A stretch of 64,000 nucleotides of DNA, taken from positions 62,001 to 126,000 of the forward strand of contig NZ_FQZU01000005.1 in NCBI RefSeq assembly GCF_900142135.1. Reading direction: 5' to 3'. A program made the position numbers and the translations under genes. Source of the DNA: Desulfatibacillum alkenivorans DSM 16219 (lineage in GTDB: Bacteria; Desulfobacterota; Desulfobacteria; Desulfobacterales; Desulfatibacillaceae). The notes beneath the pieces are model-generated. The model ran no database searches, was not told where the DNA came from, and was given only the letters and a program-made list of their open reading frames with translations. Of the stretch, positions 47,320-56,372 are shown in pieces. Numbering within the stretch: position 1 is the first letter of the stretch; the number at the start of each line of letters is the position of its first letter.

Positions 47320-48012
47320 ATGACAACATCAATCAACACATGGTCGGTAGGCGCCGGGGCTTACAGCAACGCCACCACGGAGAGCACCGGCACCAGCCTG
47401 GGGCAGGAGGATTTTCTCCAGCTTCTCATCGCCCAGCTGAAAAACCAGGATCCCCTGAATCCCATGGAAGGCACGGACTTTACGGCCCAACTGGCCCAGT
47501 TCTCCAGCCTGGAGCAATTGTTCGGGATCGGCGATTCTCTGGAGGAAATGCTGGCCATCCAGTCCAATAACGGGACCGGCGACGTGGGCTATTTGCTGGG
47601 CAAGGTCATTGTGGCGGAAGACGATTCCCTCACCGTCAACGGCGGCCTGTCTTCCTCCGCCAACTTCACCATTGAAGAAGACGCCGCAGTGTCCATCAGC
47701 ATATTCGACTCCTACGGGATTGAGGTCAAGACCATCAACGCCGGCTCCCTGGAGGCCGGGACCTACTCCGTGGGATGGGACGGACGGGACGACTCGGGCG
47801 TTTCCGTGGAAGACGGCACCTATTCTTACGAAGTATCGGCCAAGGACAGTTCCGGGCTTCCCGTTTCCACCTACACCGTAGTGTCGGGAGAAGTAACAGG
47901 AATCACCTATGAATACGGAGCCCCCTATCTGCTCTTGGGGGATCAGATGGTATCTGCGGGCAGCATCCTGGAGGTTCATATGCCTGAAACCGCAACCGAC
48001 ACTGAGAGTTAA
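47320..48012 (+). CDS. flgD: Flagellar hook-capping protein
   Basis: The 230-residue protein has the FlgD N-terminal signature LGQEDFLQLLIAQLKNQDPLNPMEGTDFTAQLAQFSSLEQL (about 28-68). Then come a FlgD Ig-like domain (about 100-180; ISIFDSYGIEVKTI, GTYSVGWDGRDDSG) and a Tudor-like barrel to the end. It caps the growing hook and helps FlgE monomers fold in. AGGAG precedes the ATG. It lies between fliK and flgE in the standard order. Confidence 0.95.
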   Translation: MTTSINTWSVGAGAYSNATTESTGTSLGQEDFLQLLIAQLKNQDPLNPMEGTDFTAQLAQFSSLEQLFGIGDSLEEMLAIQSNNGTGDVGYLLGKVIVAEDDSLTVNGGLSSSANFTIEEDAAVSISIFDSYGIEVKTINAGSLEAGTYSVGWDGRDDSGVSVEDGTYSYEVSAKDSSGLPVSTYTVVSGEVTGITYEYGAPYLLLGDQMVSAGSILEVHMPETATDTES

Positions 48013-48089
48013 AATGATTTGCAAATAAACAACTTTGAACGAACAGTTTAAACAAATAGCCGTTTCAGGCGACATTAAGGAGGCGTAAC

Positions 48090-50171
48090 ATGTCTTTATC
48101 AAGCGCACTTTTTTCGGGCATCAGCGGAATGAACACCCTGGGCAATTCCATGACCGTTATCGGCGATAACATCGCCAACGTGAGCACCGTGGGCTTCAAG
48201 TCCAGCCGGGTGACGTTCCAGGACGTTCTGGCTCAAACCGTGAGCACCCAGTCCGGAACCGGACAGCTGGGTCGCGGCGCAGCCATGGGCGATATTACGG
48301 GCATTTTTTCCCAGGGGTCGCTGGAAACCACGGATTCCGCAACAGACCTGGCAATTGGAGGCGAGGGCTTTTTCGTGGTCAGGGATCCGGAAAACGTGAA
48401 CCTGGAGTATTACACCAGAGCGGGCGAATTCCGCTTTGACGAAGACGGAAACTTTGTGAATCCCTCCGGGTATCTGGTTCGGGGTTGGAGCCTGGACCAA
48501 AACGGCAATGAAGAGGGCTCCATCGGAGACATCATCCTGAACTCCTTCACTTCCCCTCCGGAAGCCACGGACAAGGTCACCCTCATCACCAACCTGGATT
48601 CCGACGGCGAAGACAACTCCCTGGACGCGGACGTGAAAACCGCCTCCCTGGGAACCGTCACCCTGGGCGGCGATGCGGTCAACCATCCCATTTATTTGAC
48701 CCTGAACAACCAGACCGCCGTCAACACCGACGTCAGTCAGTTTGCAGTGGCCTGGAACAGCGGCGCCGGCACATGGTCCATCACCCATGGGGCCACGGAA
48801 TATCCCGCTGCAGTCATTGCCGGGGACGCCGCCGGGTTCACCATAGACCTGGATAACGACGGAACCACGGACATCACCGGGCGCACGGGCGGCAGCCTGA
48901 CCGCCGACGGAACCGGGTCTTTTGATATCGAAGCCCCCGGGGCATTGGGCGTGGTCACCCAGGGCGGCGACGCCGTGAATAACAACATCATGGTGACCGT
49001 CAGCGATTCCGAGGCCATCCTGGCCATGGCCTCCGGTTTTGAAGTATCCTGGACCAACGCCACGGCCACCTGGTCCATTACAAACGGATTGGCAAACTAT
49101 CCTTCCGCCAGCGTTTCAGGCAACGCGAATAGCTTTGAAGTGGACCTGGACGGCAATGGAACCACCGACATCTCCGGGACCGTGGCGGGCGGCGGCATGA
49201 CAGCCGATGCAACCGGCTCCTTTGACATCTATCCCCCCAACGGCATGCTGGCCCAGACCTGGGACGGGACCGCAACGCCTCCCCTGGGAGACGGCGCCTA
49301 TGAGTACCAGGCCATCCTGAAGGTTTACGACTCTTTGGGCAATACCCACGACCTGACTGTCTATTACGACAAGGGCGACAATGAGGGGGAATACGAGTTC
49401 ATCGTGACCGTGGCCCCCGATGAAGACGCCAGGGGCGGCGGAACAACCGGCCTGCCGGACATTGACACCACCATAGACACCGGCGCAGGCCTTCTGGCCA
49501 GGGGCGTGCTGAACTTCACTTCCGACGGCGAGATCAACGATCTGCAGATGTGGGAGTTCAACAGCGACGGAACCGATTGGTCCACTGACAACGCCGACAA
49601 CTGGACGGCTTTGAACCCGGACAACGCCTCGCATATCAGCTCGGACGGCTACTTTTACCTGAATCCATCCTTTGCCGAAGACCTGACCTCCCCCATGGAG
49701 TTCAACCTGGGCATGGCTTACGACGGAACCGCGTGGGTCCAGGAATCCCTGTCCACCACCCAGTACGCCTCCGCCGGCAACACCACGTACCAGGCCACCA
49801 CCGGGTACGGCGTGGGCGATCTGGACGGCATCAGTGTGAGCAGCGACGGCGTCATCACCGGCAGCTACTCCAACGGCCAGATCAAACCCCTGTTCCGCAT
49901 CGCCCTGGCAAAGTTCAACAACGTCCAGGGGCTGCAAAAAATGGGGCAGAACATGTTTGCGGCCACCAGGAACTCCGGCGACGCCATCACCAATAAACCG
50001 GGCACCAACGGCCTGGGAACCATCACCTCCAACGCCCTGGAGCAAAGTAATGTTGACCTGGCCAATGAATTTGTTAAAATGATCACCACACAGCGCGGCT
50101 ACCAGGCGAATTCCAAGGTGATCACGGTAACGGACCAACTCTTGCAAGAGGTGATCAACTTGAAACGCTAA
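48090..50171 (+). CDS. flgE: Flagellar hook protein with a duplicated internal domain
   Basis: The ends are typical rod/hook core: SLSSALFSGISGMNTLGNSM and GDNIANVSTVGFKSSR at the N-terminus, and SNVDLANEFVKMITTQRGYQANSKVITVTDQLLQEVINL at the C-terminus, which form the D0/D1 coiled bundle. The middle is enlarged: residues about 186-285 and 286-385 are two copies of one 100-residue unit (each TWSITxG, DLDxxGTTDI, GSFDI). The whole is 693 residues against about 400 in E. coli. The extra units probably decorate the outer hook surface. AAGGAGG precedes the ATG; a terminator follows. Confidence 0.93.
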   Translation: MSLSSALFSGISGMNTLGNSMTVIGDNIANVSTVGFKSSRVTFQDVLAQTVSTQSGTGQLGRGAAMGDITGIFSQGSLETTDSATDLAIGGEGFFVVRDPENVNLEYYTRAGEFRFDEDGNFVNPSGYLVRGWSLDQNGNEEGSIGDIILNSFTSPPEATDKVTLITNLDSDGEDNSLDADVKTASLGTVTLGGDAVNHPIYLTLNNQTAVNTDVSQFAVAWNSGAGTWSITHGATEYPAAVIAGDAAGFTIDLDNDGTTDITGRTGGSLTADGTGSFDIEAPGALGVVTQGGDAVNNNIMVTVSDSEAILAMASGFEVSWTNATATWSITNGLANYPSASVSGNANSFEVDLDGNGTTDISGTVAGGGMTADATGSFDIYPPNGMLAQTWDGTATPPLGDGAYEYQAILKVYDSLGNTHDLTVYYDKGDNEGEYEFIVTVAPDEDARGGGTTGLPDIDTTIDTGAGLLARGVLNFTSDGEINDLQMWEFNSDGTDWSTDNADNWTALNPDNASHISSDGYFYLNPSFAEDLTSPMEFNLGMAYDGTAWVQESLSTTQYASAGNTTYQATTGYGVGDLDGISVSSDGVITGSYSNGQIKPLFRIALAKFNNVQGLQKMGQNMFAATRNSGDAITNKPGTNGLGTITSNALEQSNVDLANEFVKMITTQRGYQANSKVITVTDQLLQEVINLKR

Positions 50172-50278
50172 TATGGCTTCCTAAGCATCCGGCTGCGGAT
50201 GTTGTTTGCGACTGGCGGGATGAGACCCATATTAAAATTCCTCGTTTTAAAATGTCTCCTGCCATTCCCGGGAAGGCA

Positions 50279-50314
50279 GGGGGAGAGGGGTTGCGCCCTT
50301 TCCCCCTGTATTTT
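50279..50314 (+). terminator. Rho-independent terminator after flgE
   Basis: GGGGGAGAGGG…CCCTTTCCCCC (50279-50306) forms an 11-pair stem with one G-T and a six-base loop, followed by TGTATTTT. Just before it another palindrome (CCTGCC-a-TTCC-CG-GGAA-GGCAGG, 50258-50280) shares its last two bases, so the two may fold alternatively. It ends the fliK-flgD-flgE unit. Confidence 0.6.
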
Positions 50315-50502
50315 CCACAATCCTCCGGTCAACTCTGTCAAGCCCATGACGTTTTTTCCAGGCCTAAATTGAACTTGTGCTTCTCCTTATAAGACACGGC
50401 GGCTTGTTTCGGCTGCCTGAGCCCTCCTTTTTTTAAATTTTTTCCATAAAATCAGTATAAAAGAACCTGCATGCACCCTTTGCCCAACCTATCCAAGCCT
50501 TT

Positions 50503-50517
50503 TGGCACGAAGGTTGC
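50503..50517 (+). promoter_or_regulatory. Sigma-54 promoter of the motA operon
   Basis: TGGCAC-GAAGG-TTGC matches the consensus TGGCAC-N5-TTGC fully, 46 bases before the motA ATG. With the promoter at 43562 it defines two RpoN-dependent flagellar units. The rest of 50315-50502 holds no gene. Confidence 0.88.
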
Positions 50518-50562
50518 CTAATGTATTGGCCAGGCAACTTGGCATCATATGGAGATTGGTAA

Positions 50563-51324
50563 ATGGATATTGCAACAATTTTAGGCGTGGTCGGATCTTT
50601 CGTTCTGGTCGTCCTTGCTATCGGACCAAGCGGTCTTGGAGCCTTCATAAACGTGCCCTCGCTGATTATCGTTGTCGGCGGAACCATGGGCGCCACCATG
50701 ATCAACTATCCCCTCAAAGAGATATTGGGCATCGTGGGCGTGGCCATGAAAACGGTTTTCGCCAAAGAGGCTTCCGCCAAGGACACGATCGCCAAGTTCA
50801 TGGATTTCGCCCAAAAAGCCCGGCGCGAGGGCATCCTGTCCCTGGAAGGGGATATTAAGGAGTTGGAGGATGAATTCATGAAAAAGGGCATCCAGCTGGC
50901 CATTGACGGCCTGGAGCCCAACGCCATCCGCGAAATTATGGAAACGGAAATCAACTACACCATGAACCGGCATAAGCTGGGCGCCGACCTTTTCACCACC
51001 ATCGGCACCTTTGCTCCGGCTTTGGGCATGGTGGGCACGCTCATCGGGTTGGTGCAGATGCTTCAGTCCATGGAGGACCCAAGCAGCATCGGTCCGGCCA
51101 TGGCCGTGGCTCTGCTCACCACCTTTTACGGGGCCATTTTGGCCAATATTATTTGCATGCCCGTGGCGGGTAAGCTCAAGATGCGCTCCACGCAGGAAAT
51201 GGAGGTGCGCGAACTGGTGGTGGAGGGGGTCCTTTCCCTGTCTTCAGGGGAGAACCCGCGTATCGTCGAGCAAAAATTGGCCTGCTTCCTGCCGCCAAAA
51301 CAGCGGGAGCTTTCCGAGGATTAA
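50563..51324 (+). CDS. motA: Flagellar stator protein MotA
   Basis: The 253-residue protein has four hydrophobic segments: near 5-25, 30-50, and the paired helices 145-165 and 178-200 (LGMVGTLIGLVQML; AVALLTTFYGAILANI). The latter contain the Pro/Gly pattern of the MotA ion channel. The cytoplasmic loop between them has the charged region that touches FliG (MNRHKLGADLF, residues 125-140). It forms the torque unit with MotB. It lies 46 bases after a sigma-54 promoter and three bases before the first motB-like gene. Confidence 0.93.
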   Translation: MDIATILGVVGSFVLVVLAIGPSGLGAFINVPSLIIVVGGTMGATMINYPLKEILGIVGVAMKTVFAKEASAKDTIAKFMDFAQKARREGILSLEGDIKELEDEFMKKGIQLAIDGLEPNAIREIMETEINYTMNRHKLGADLFTTIGTFAPALGMVGTLIGLVQMLQSMEDPSSIGPAMAVALLTTFYGAILANIICMPVAGKLKMRSTQEMEVRELVVEGVLSLSSGENPRIVEQKLACFLPPKQRELSED

Positions 51325-51327
51325 GCC

Positions 51328-52173
51328 ATGCCCAAAGAAAGACCGCCGGAACCGCAAGATCGAAGCGCAGAAAATGGCAACCGGACCATGAACGTATCTC
51401 TGTTTATTATTCTGTTGGCCTTTTTCATCGTGCTCAATTCCATCGCCGTGGTGGACGAACAGGCCAAACGCGAGGCTTTGGGGTCTCTCATAGGCAGCTT
51501 CGGCATTCTGCCGGGCGGCCTTTCCCCCATGGACGCGGAAGGCAAGGGCAGGTCCCTCAAGCCGCCCATTCATCCGTTGATGGATGCCGTCGATGAATCC
51601 CTGCCGGACTTTGTGGGCCTGAGTGCAGAGTCCTCCAGTCAGGTGGACATCCGGTCAACAGGCAACGGATCGCTCATCAGCATCCGGGACCAGCTCCTTT
51701 TTGAAGACGGCGCCTCCAGCATTAAGCCATCGGCGAAGGCCTTTCTCACCAGGCTGGCGGAAATCGTCAATGCAGACAATTTTCCCGTGGTCATCACCGG
51801 CCATACGGACGACAGGCCGCCTGAAGAAAAAGGCGTGCAATCAAACTGGGAACTATCCGCCCGCCGGGCCATGGCGGTTTATCGGTTTTTCTACGATCAA
51901 TACCTGGAGCAGCTTGCCGCCAGGGAAAGGGGGGCTAACGGAGGCGTCGCGCCTGTTGAGCTTCCCAACAAATACCCTAAACGCATTGACGTGTACGGCT
52001 GCGGCCCCAGCCAGCCGGTGGCCAGCAATGACACTCCCCAGACAAGGGCCTTAAACAATCGGGTGGAAATCCTTATGGATAAAAGGGCTAATTACAAGCT
52101 CCAAAGAATATACAAAAACAAGTCATCCGGGCTGTTTGTGTTTAAGAAATTCGTATTCAGCGTGCTGGATTAG
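51328..52173 (+). CDS. MotB-like OmpA-domain protein lacking the stator Asp
   Basis: The 281-residue protein has one N-terminal transmembrane helix (NVSLFIILLAFFIVLNSIA, residues 22-40) and a C-terminal OmpA-like peptidoglycan-binding domain (about 105-250; LISIRDQLLFEDGASSIKPS, VVITGHTDDRPPE, NWELSARRAMAVYRFF, NNRVEILM). Aligned on the FF pair, Ser24 sits where MotB has its proton-accepting Asp. It therefore probably does not conduct ions by itself and may modify or scaffold the stator made by MotA and the second MotB. A 30-residue tail follows the OmpA domain. It is co-transcribed, 3 bases after motA and 12 before the second motB. Confidence 0.8.
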   Translation: MPKERPPEPQDRSAENGNRTMNVSLFIILLAFFIVLNSIAVVDEQAKREALGSLIGSFGILPGGLSPMDAEGKGRSLKPPIHPLMDAVDESLPDFVGLSAESSSQVDIRSTGNGSLISIRDQLLFEDGASSIKPSAKAFLTRLAEIVNADNFPVVITGHTDDRPPEEKGVQSNWELSARRAMAVYRFFYDQYLEQLAARERGANGGVAPVELPNKYPKRIDVYGCGPSQPVASNDTPQTRALNNRVEILMDKRANYKLQRIYKNKSSGLFVFKKFVFSVLD

Positions 52174-52185
52174 GAAGAGCCAGGT

Positions 52186-52965
52186 ATGGGAAAACAACCA
52201 AAAGAAATCGAATCCCCCGACACCACCATGTGGATGGTGACCTTTGCGGACCTGGTGACCCTGCTCATGACCTTTTTTGTGCTCCTGCTCACCATGTCCT
52301 CCATGGACACCAAGGCGCTCCAGACCATGTTCACCCTGTTCGCAGGCGCCAGCGGCCCCTTGGACTTTTCCCCTTACGGAAAAGTCTCCCCCATGCAGGG
52401 GGACGCGGACATGACGCCGGGCCCCTTGGACGGCATGAGTCCGGACAATGTGGACATGCTGACCACCCTGACCGAGATTCTGGACAACTCCGACTACATC
52501 AAGGAGCCGGAGACGATTCTCAAAAGGTTGACGGTCAGGTCGCGAGATATTGTCAAACAATTGACGGAAAGATACACGGACCAGATTTACGTGAACGAGG
52601 ACGAGCGGGGGGTCGTCCTGACCTTTGACGAGACGGTCATGTTCGATCCGGGGAGCTCCCGGATACGGCCTGAAATGTATCCCCTGCTGGATGTGTTGGC
52701 TCAGGTGCTTAAAGCGGTCTCCGGCAGGGTGCTGATAATCGGGCATTCGGACAGTACGCCCATGCACAGCGTGCAGTATGATTCCAATTGGGACCTGAGC
52801 CTCTCCCGGGCTTTGAACGTGCTTTATTATTTTACCACGGAGCACGGATTGGAAGAGGACAGGCTGGGGGTGGGAGGCATGGGAAACACCAAGCCCATCG
52901 CGTCCAACCAGACGCAGGCGGGACGGGACAAAAACCGCCGGGTTGAAATAGTGATTACCAAATAG
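52186..52965 (+). CDS. motB: Flagellar stator protein MotB
   Basis: This 259-residue protein has the canonical MotB start: a short cytoplasmic arm, then TMWMVTFADLVTLLMTFFVLLLTMS with Asp22 as the proton carrier. A periplasmic plug/linker comes next, then the OmpA domain (about 130-255; VLTFDETVMFDPGSSRIRPEM, VLIIGHSDSTP, NWDLSLSRALNVLYYF, NRRVEIVI) that binds peptidoglycan. Unlike the gene before it, it has every residue needed to power rotation with MotA. Confidence 0.93.
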   Translation: MGKQPKEIESPDTTMWMVTFADLVTLLMTFFVLLLTMSSMDTKALQTMFTLFAGASGPLDFSPYGKVSPMQGDADMTPGPLDGMSPDNVDMLTTLTEILDNSDYIKEPETILKRLTVRSRDIVKQLTERYTDQIYVNEDERGVVLTFDETVMFDPGSSRIRPEMYPLLDVLAQVLKAVSGRVLIIGHSDSTPMHSVQYDSNWDLSLSRALNVLYYFTTEHGLEEDRLGVGGMGNTKPIASNQTQAGRDKNRRVEIVITK

Positions 52966-52980
52966 GAGGCATTCAAGGAA

Positions 52981-53481
52981 ATGGCAGACGAAGCGCAAGC
53001 AGAAGGCAAAGGCGGAGGCGGATTAAAGCTGATTCTCATAGCCTTGATCGTGGTGGTTCTTGGGGCCGGGGGCTTTATTGGCTTTCTGCTCATGTCCGGC
53101 GGCGATGACGCTCAGCCGGCCGCCGTTGCACCGGCGGCGCCCCCGCCGCCCGCAGCGGGCAATCCCAACGCCGGAGCGCCTGGCATCATGGTTGAAATGG
53201 ATTCCTTCATCGTCAACCTGAGGGACCGTGAAGGAAAGCGCTACTTAAAGGCGAAAATCAACTTTGAGGTTCCCTCGGAAGCGGTGAAAACGGAGTTTAC
53301 CACGCGCAAGGCTCAGATTCGGGACGTCATCCTTATTTTACTGAGCGCCAAGTCCTTTGCTGAAATCAGCAGGCTGGAAGGCAAGTTGCAGCTTAAAGAA
53401 GAGTTGATGGCCCGAGTGAACCAGGTGCTTTCGTCCGGCAGGGTGTCCAACGTGTTTTTCACCGAGTTTGTGGTGCAATAA
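52981..53481 (+). CDS. fliL: Flagellar basal body-associated protein FliL
   Basis: The 166-residue protein has a Gly-rich cytoplasmic start, one transmembrane helix (about 16-38), an Ala/Pro-rich spacer and the FliL periplasmic domain (about 68-166; MDSFIVNLRDREGKRYLKAKINFEV, RDVILILLSAKSFAEI, GRVSNVFFTEFVVQ). It surrounds the stator and steadies it near the rotor. GGAGG lies 14 bases before the ATG. fliM follows after 21 bases. Confidence 0.95.
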   Translation: MADEAQAEGKGGGGLKLILIALIVVVLGAGGFIGFLLMSGGDDAQPAAVAPAAPPPPAAGNPNAGAPGIMVEMDSFIVNLRDREGKRYLKAKINFEVPSEAVKTEFTTRKAQIRDVILILLSAKSFAEISRLEGKLQLKEELMARVNQVLSSGRVSNVFFTEFVVQ

Positions 53482-53502
53482 AGAAAGAGAAGGCTGAAGC
53501 AG

Positions 53503-54480
53503 ATGGGCGATATCTTATCTCAAGATGAAGTTGACAGCTTGCTCCAAGGCATTTCATCGGGTGAAATCGAAACCGAGCCGGAAGAGGAGGTGAGCGAGGA
53601 CGGGGTCGCGCTATACGACTTCGCCAACCAGGACCGGGTCATCCGGGGGCGCATGCCCACCCTGGAAGTGGTGAACAAGCGCCTGGCCCGCATGTTCTCC
53701 ACCAGCCTCTCCGCCACCATGCGCGGCGCGGCCGACATCTCCGTGCGGGACACCAACATGATCAAGTTTTCGGAATTTCAGAGCTCCATTCCGGTTCCCG
53801 CAAACATCCATATGTTTAAAATGGAGCCTTTGCGCGGCCACGCCCTTTTGGTCGTGGACACGCCCCTGGTGTTCCAGCTTATCGAGTATTATTTCGGCGG
53901 CACCCCCGGCGGCGCCCTCAAAGTGGAAGGCCGGGATTTCACCCGGATAGAAAACCAGATCATCCGCAAGGTGGTCGGGATATACCTGAAGGATTTCGAG
54001 GAGGCCTGGGCGCCTATTTATCCCATAAAACCCGTTTACGTCCGGTCGGAAATGAACCCGCAGTTCGCCGTGATCGGGCTTCCCATCGACCTCATGATCA
54101 TCGTTCGCTTTCAGGTGGAATTGGAAACCACGGAAGGCGGCATGACCCTGGCTATCCCGTATTCCATGCTGGAGCCCATTCGGGACAAGTTGTACTCCGG
54201 CTTCCAAAGCGACAACCTGGAAGCGGACGCCAGTTGGAAGAAGCGCGTGGAAAGCCAGGTGCAGGAGGTGTTGGTGGAGATATGCGTGGAACTGGGCACG
54301 GCCGTTATCACGGCGGAAAGGCTCATGAGCCTGAGAAAAGGCGACGTGATTTCTTTGGAGCAATTTGCGGACGCGCCGCTGACAGCCAAAATCCAGGGGG
54401 TGCCCAAGATTGCAGGCAAGGCGGGAGTTGTCAAAGGCGCCAAGGCCATCGCCGTGGAAGGCAGAATCACCATGGATTGA
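53503..54480 (+). CDS. fliM: Flagellar motor switch protein FliM
   Basis: In this 325-residue protein the N-terminal CheY-binding segment is ILSQDEVDSLLQGISS (residues 4-19). The middle CheC-like domain (about 45-230) includes LARMFSTSLSATMRGAADISV and PLVFQLIEYYFGGTPGG. The C-terminal FliN-like (SpoA) domain begins near 245 (VQEVLVEICVELGTAVIT) and ends GRITM. Length and order are standard. It forms the C-ring with FliN and FliG and sets rotation direction. Confidence 0.96.
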   Translation: MGDILSQDEVDSLLQGISSGEIETEPEEEVSEDGVALYDFANQDRVIRGRMPTLEVVNKRLARMFSTSLSATMRGAADISVRDTNMIKFSEFQSSIPVPANIHMFKMEPLRGHALLVVDTPLVFQLIEYYFGGTPGGALKVEGRDFTRIENQIIRKVVGIYLKDFEEAWAPIYPIKPVYVRSEMNPQFAVIGLPIDLMIIVRFQVELETTEGGMTLAIPYSMLEPIRDKLYSGFQSDNLEADASWKKRVESQVQEVLVEICVELGTAVITAERLMSLRKGDVISLEQFADAPLTAKIQGVPKIAGKAGVVKGAKAIAVEGRITMD

Positions 54481-54540
54481 TTTCCCATACGGGGATCTCA
54501 GTCTTGTTCATAAAATTTTTGAGCATTGAAGGGAAAAGGC

Positions 54541-54900
54541 ATGGAAGAGGAAGCATTGCAACAGGAAATGAACGAGAATCTGCCCGCGGAAAACATGACG
54601 GATGGTTTGCCCGCAGCCGGGGACGCGGATGTTGACGGCGACGGCGACCTGGATTTTATCCTGGACATCCCCTTGGACATCACCGTGGAGTTGGGAAGAA
54701 CCTCCATGCGCATCAAGGACCTTTTGCAGTTAGGGCAGGGCGCCGTGGTGGAGTTGACCAAACTGGCGGGCGAGCCCATGGAGATTTTCGTCAACGGGAA
54801 ATTGTTCGCCCGAGGCGAAGTGGTCGTGGTCAACGAGAAGTTCGGCGTAAGGCTCACGGATATTGTCAGCCCCCAGGAACGCATCAAGAGTCTGAGGTAA
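54541..54900 (+). CDS. fliN: Flagellar motor switch protein FliN
   Basis: The 119-residue protein has an acidic N-terminal arm and a SpoA domain (about 40-115): [57 protein letters not shown]. It packs below FliM in the C-ring and docks the export ATPase complex. The ATG at 54541, preceded by an AAAAGG site, is preferred over a TTG five codons earlier. Confidence 0.94.
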   Translation: MEEEALQQEMNENLPAENMTDGLPAAGDADVDGDGDLDFILDIPLDITVELGRTSMRIKDLLQLGQGAVVELTKLAGEPMEIFVNGKLFARGEVVVVNEKFGVRLTDIVSPQERIKSLR

Positions 54901-54912
54901 GAGGCCTTTCCA

Positions 54913-55320
54913 ATGAATGAGGCAAGCGTCCCGAATTTTTGGATGGCAGGGCTTCAAATGGTCGCCATGCTTTCCATTGTGCTGGCAGCCCTGTTCGGCG
55001 CGGTGTTTTTAAGCAAACGCCTGTCCGGCAAAATCAAGGGAAAGGACGGCGTTTCCATAGACGTCCTGTGCGCCAGGCAAATGGGCCCCAAGAAGCAGGT
55101 GGTTTTATTGGAGGTGTTGGGACGAAAGATTTTAGTCGGCGTAGGCGCTGATTCCATCACGCGGCTTGCCGAATTTCCCGAACAGGGCAAGGCCTTCTCC
55201 GGAGTCCTGGATGAGCGCATGGCAGGGAATGATTTTCCGGAAAGCCTTGACAGCCTGCCGGACGCCCCGGACGAAAACGCCGTGCATGGAGCCGCTATTG
55301 GCGAAGAGGAACGAGTATGA
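54913..55320 (+). CDS. fliO: Flagellar biosynthetic protein FliO
   Basis: This 135-residue protein has one transmembrane helix near the N-terminus ([22 protein letters not shown]) and a short basic cytoplasmic domain with [30 protein letters not shown] in essence, typical of FliO. It assists assembly of the FliP ring. Its stop overlaps the fliP start (ATGA, 55317-55320). Confidence 0.9.
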   Translation: MNEASVPNFWMAGLQMVAMLSIVLAALFGAVFLSKRLSGKIKGKDGVSIDVLCARQMGPKKQVVLLEVLGRKILVGVGADSITRLAEFPEQGKAFSGVLDERMAGNDFPESLDSLPDAPDENAVHGAAIGEEERV

Positions 55321-56087
55321 AAGCCGGAAATAAAAAATGGATGCTTATTTTACCGGCCCTTGTTTGTTTGTTTTTTCTGCCCGAAATAACCGAGGCGGCG
55401 ACTATCGCCGTACCCTCCGTGCAAATAGGCGTGGAAGAGGCGACAGGCCCGGAACAGGTTTCCGTGCTGCTGCAGATTGTGGCGCTGCTGACCGTTTTGA
55501 CCCTGGCGCCCGCCATCCTCATGCTCATGACTTCTTTCACGCGTTTGGCCGTGGTTTTTTCCTTTCTGCGCCACGCCCTGGGCACCCAGCAAATGCCGCC
55601 CAACCAGGTAATGGTGGGTTTGGCCCTGTTTTTGACCGTATTCATTATGATGCCGGTCTGGAAGGACATCAACACAAACGCCCTCCAACCCTATTTGAAT
55701 GAGGAGATCGGCGACCAGGAAGCCATCGAAAAAGCCGTCACCCCCATGCGGGAGTTCATGTTCAGGCACACGCGGGAAAAGGATCTGGCGCTTTTCGTCA
55801 AGATTTCCGGAGAGGCCAAGCCCAACAGCCCCGAAGACGTTACCATTTGGACCCTCATCCCGGCCTTTGTGATCAGCGAGCTGACCACGGCCTTTATGAT
55901 CGGCTTTATTATTTACGTCCCGTTTTTAATTATCGACATGGTGGTCGCCAGCGTCCTGCTGTCCATGGGTATGATGATGCTGCCGCCAGTCATGATTTCC
56001 CTGCCGTTCAAGCTCATGCTCTTCGTCCTGGTGGACGGGTGGAGCCTGATAGTGGGGTCTTTGGTCCAGAGTTTTGCAGGAGGGTAG
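55317..56087 (+). CDS. fliP: Flagellar export gate protein FliP
   Basis: The 256-residue protein has a cleavable-type signal ([18 protein letters not shown]) and the FliP signature in [35 protein letters not shown]. The long periplasmic loop and two C-terminal helices follow ([34 protein letters not shown]). Five copies form the export-gate core with FliQ and FliR. Confidence 0.96.
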   Translation: MKAGNKKWMLILPALVCLFFLPEITEAATIAVPSVQIGVEEATGPEQVSVLLQIVALLTVLTLAPAILMLMTSFTRLAVVFSFLRHALGTQQMPPNQVMVGLALFLTVFIMMPVWKDINTNALQPYLNEEIGDQEAIEKAVTPMREFMFRHTREKDLALFVKISGEAKPNSPEDVTIWTLIPAFVISELTTAFMIGFIIYVPFLIIDMVVASVLLSMGMMMLPPVMISLPFKLMLFVLVDGWSLIVGSLVQSFAGG

Positions 56088-56090
56088 ACG

Positions 56091-56360
56091 ATGACGCCGG
56101 AATTTGTAATCAGTTTTGGACATGAAGCAATCAAGGTCACCCTGCTGGTATCCCTGCCTTTGCTGCTCCTGGGCCTGGTGGTCGGCCTTGCCGTCAGCAT
56201 CTTCCAGGCCACCACCCAGATTCAGGAAATCACCCTGACCTTTGTGCCCAAGATTGTGGTGGTTTTGCTGGGCGCCATCTTTTTCGGTCCATGGATGCTG
56301 GAGAAGCTCATGGTCTTCACCCATATGTGCATCAGCCAGATTCCTAACTTTGTAAGATAA
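56091..56360 (+). CDS. fliQ: Flagellar export gate protein FliQ
   Basis: This 89-residue protein has two hydrophobic helices (about 15-37 and 50-75) and the family pattern LLLGLVVGLAVSIFQATTQIQEITLTFVPKI. It lies three bases after fliP and 12 bases before fliR, the standard order. Confidence 0.96.
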   Translation: MTPEFVISFGHEAIKVTLLVSLPLLLLGLVVGLAVSIFQATTQIQEITLTFVPKIVVVLLGAIFFGPWMLEKLMVFTHMCISQIPNFVR

Positions 56361-56372
56361 AAGGGGACTGCA

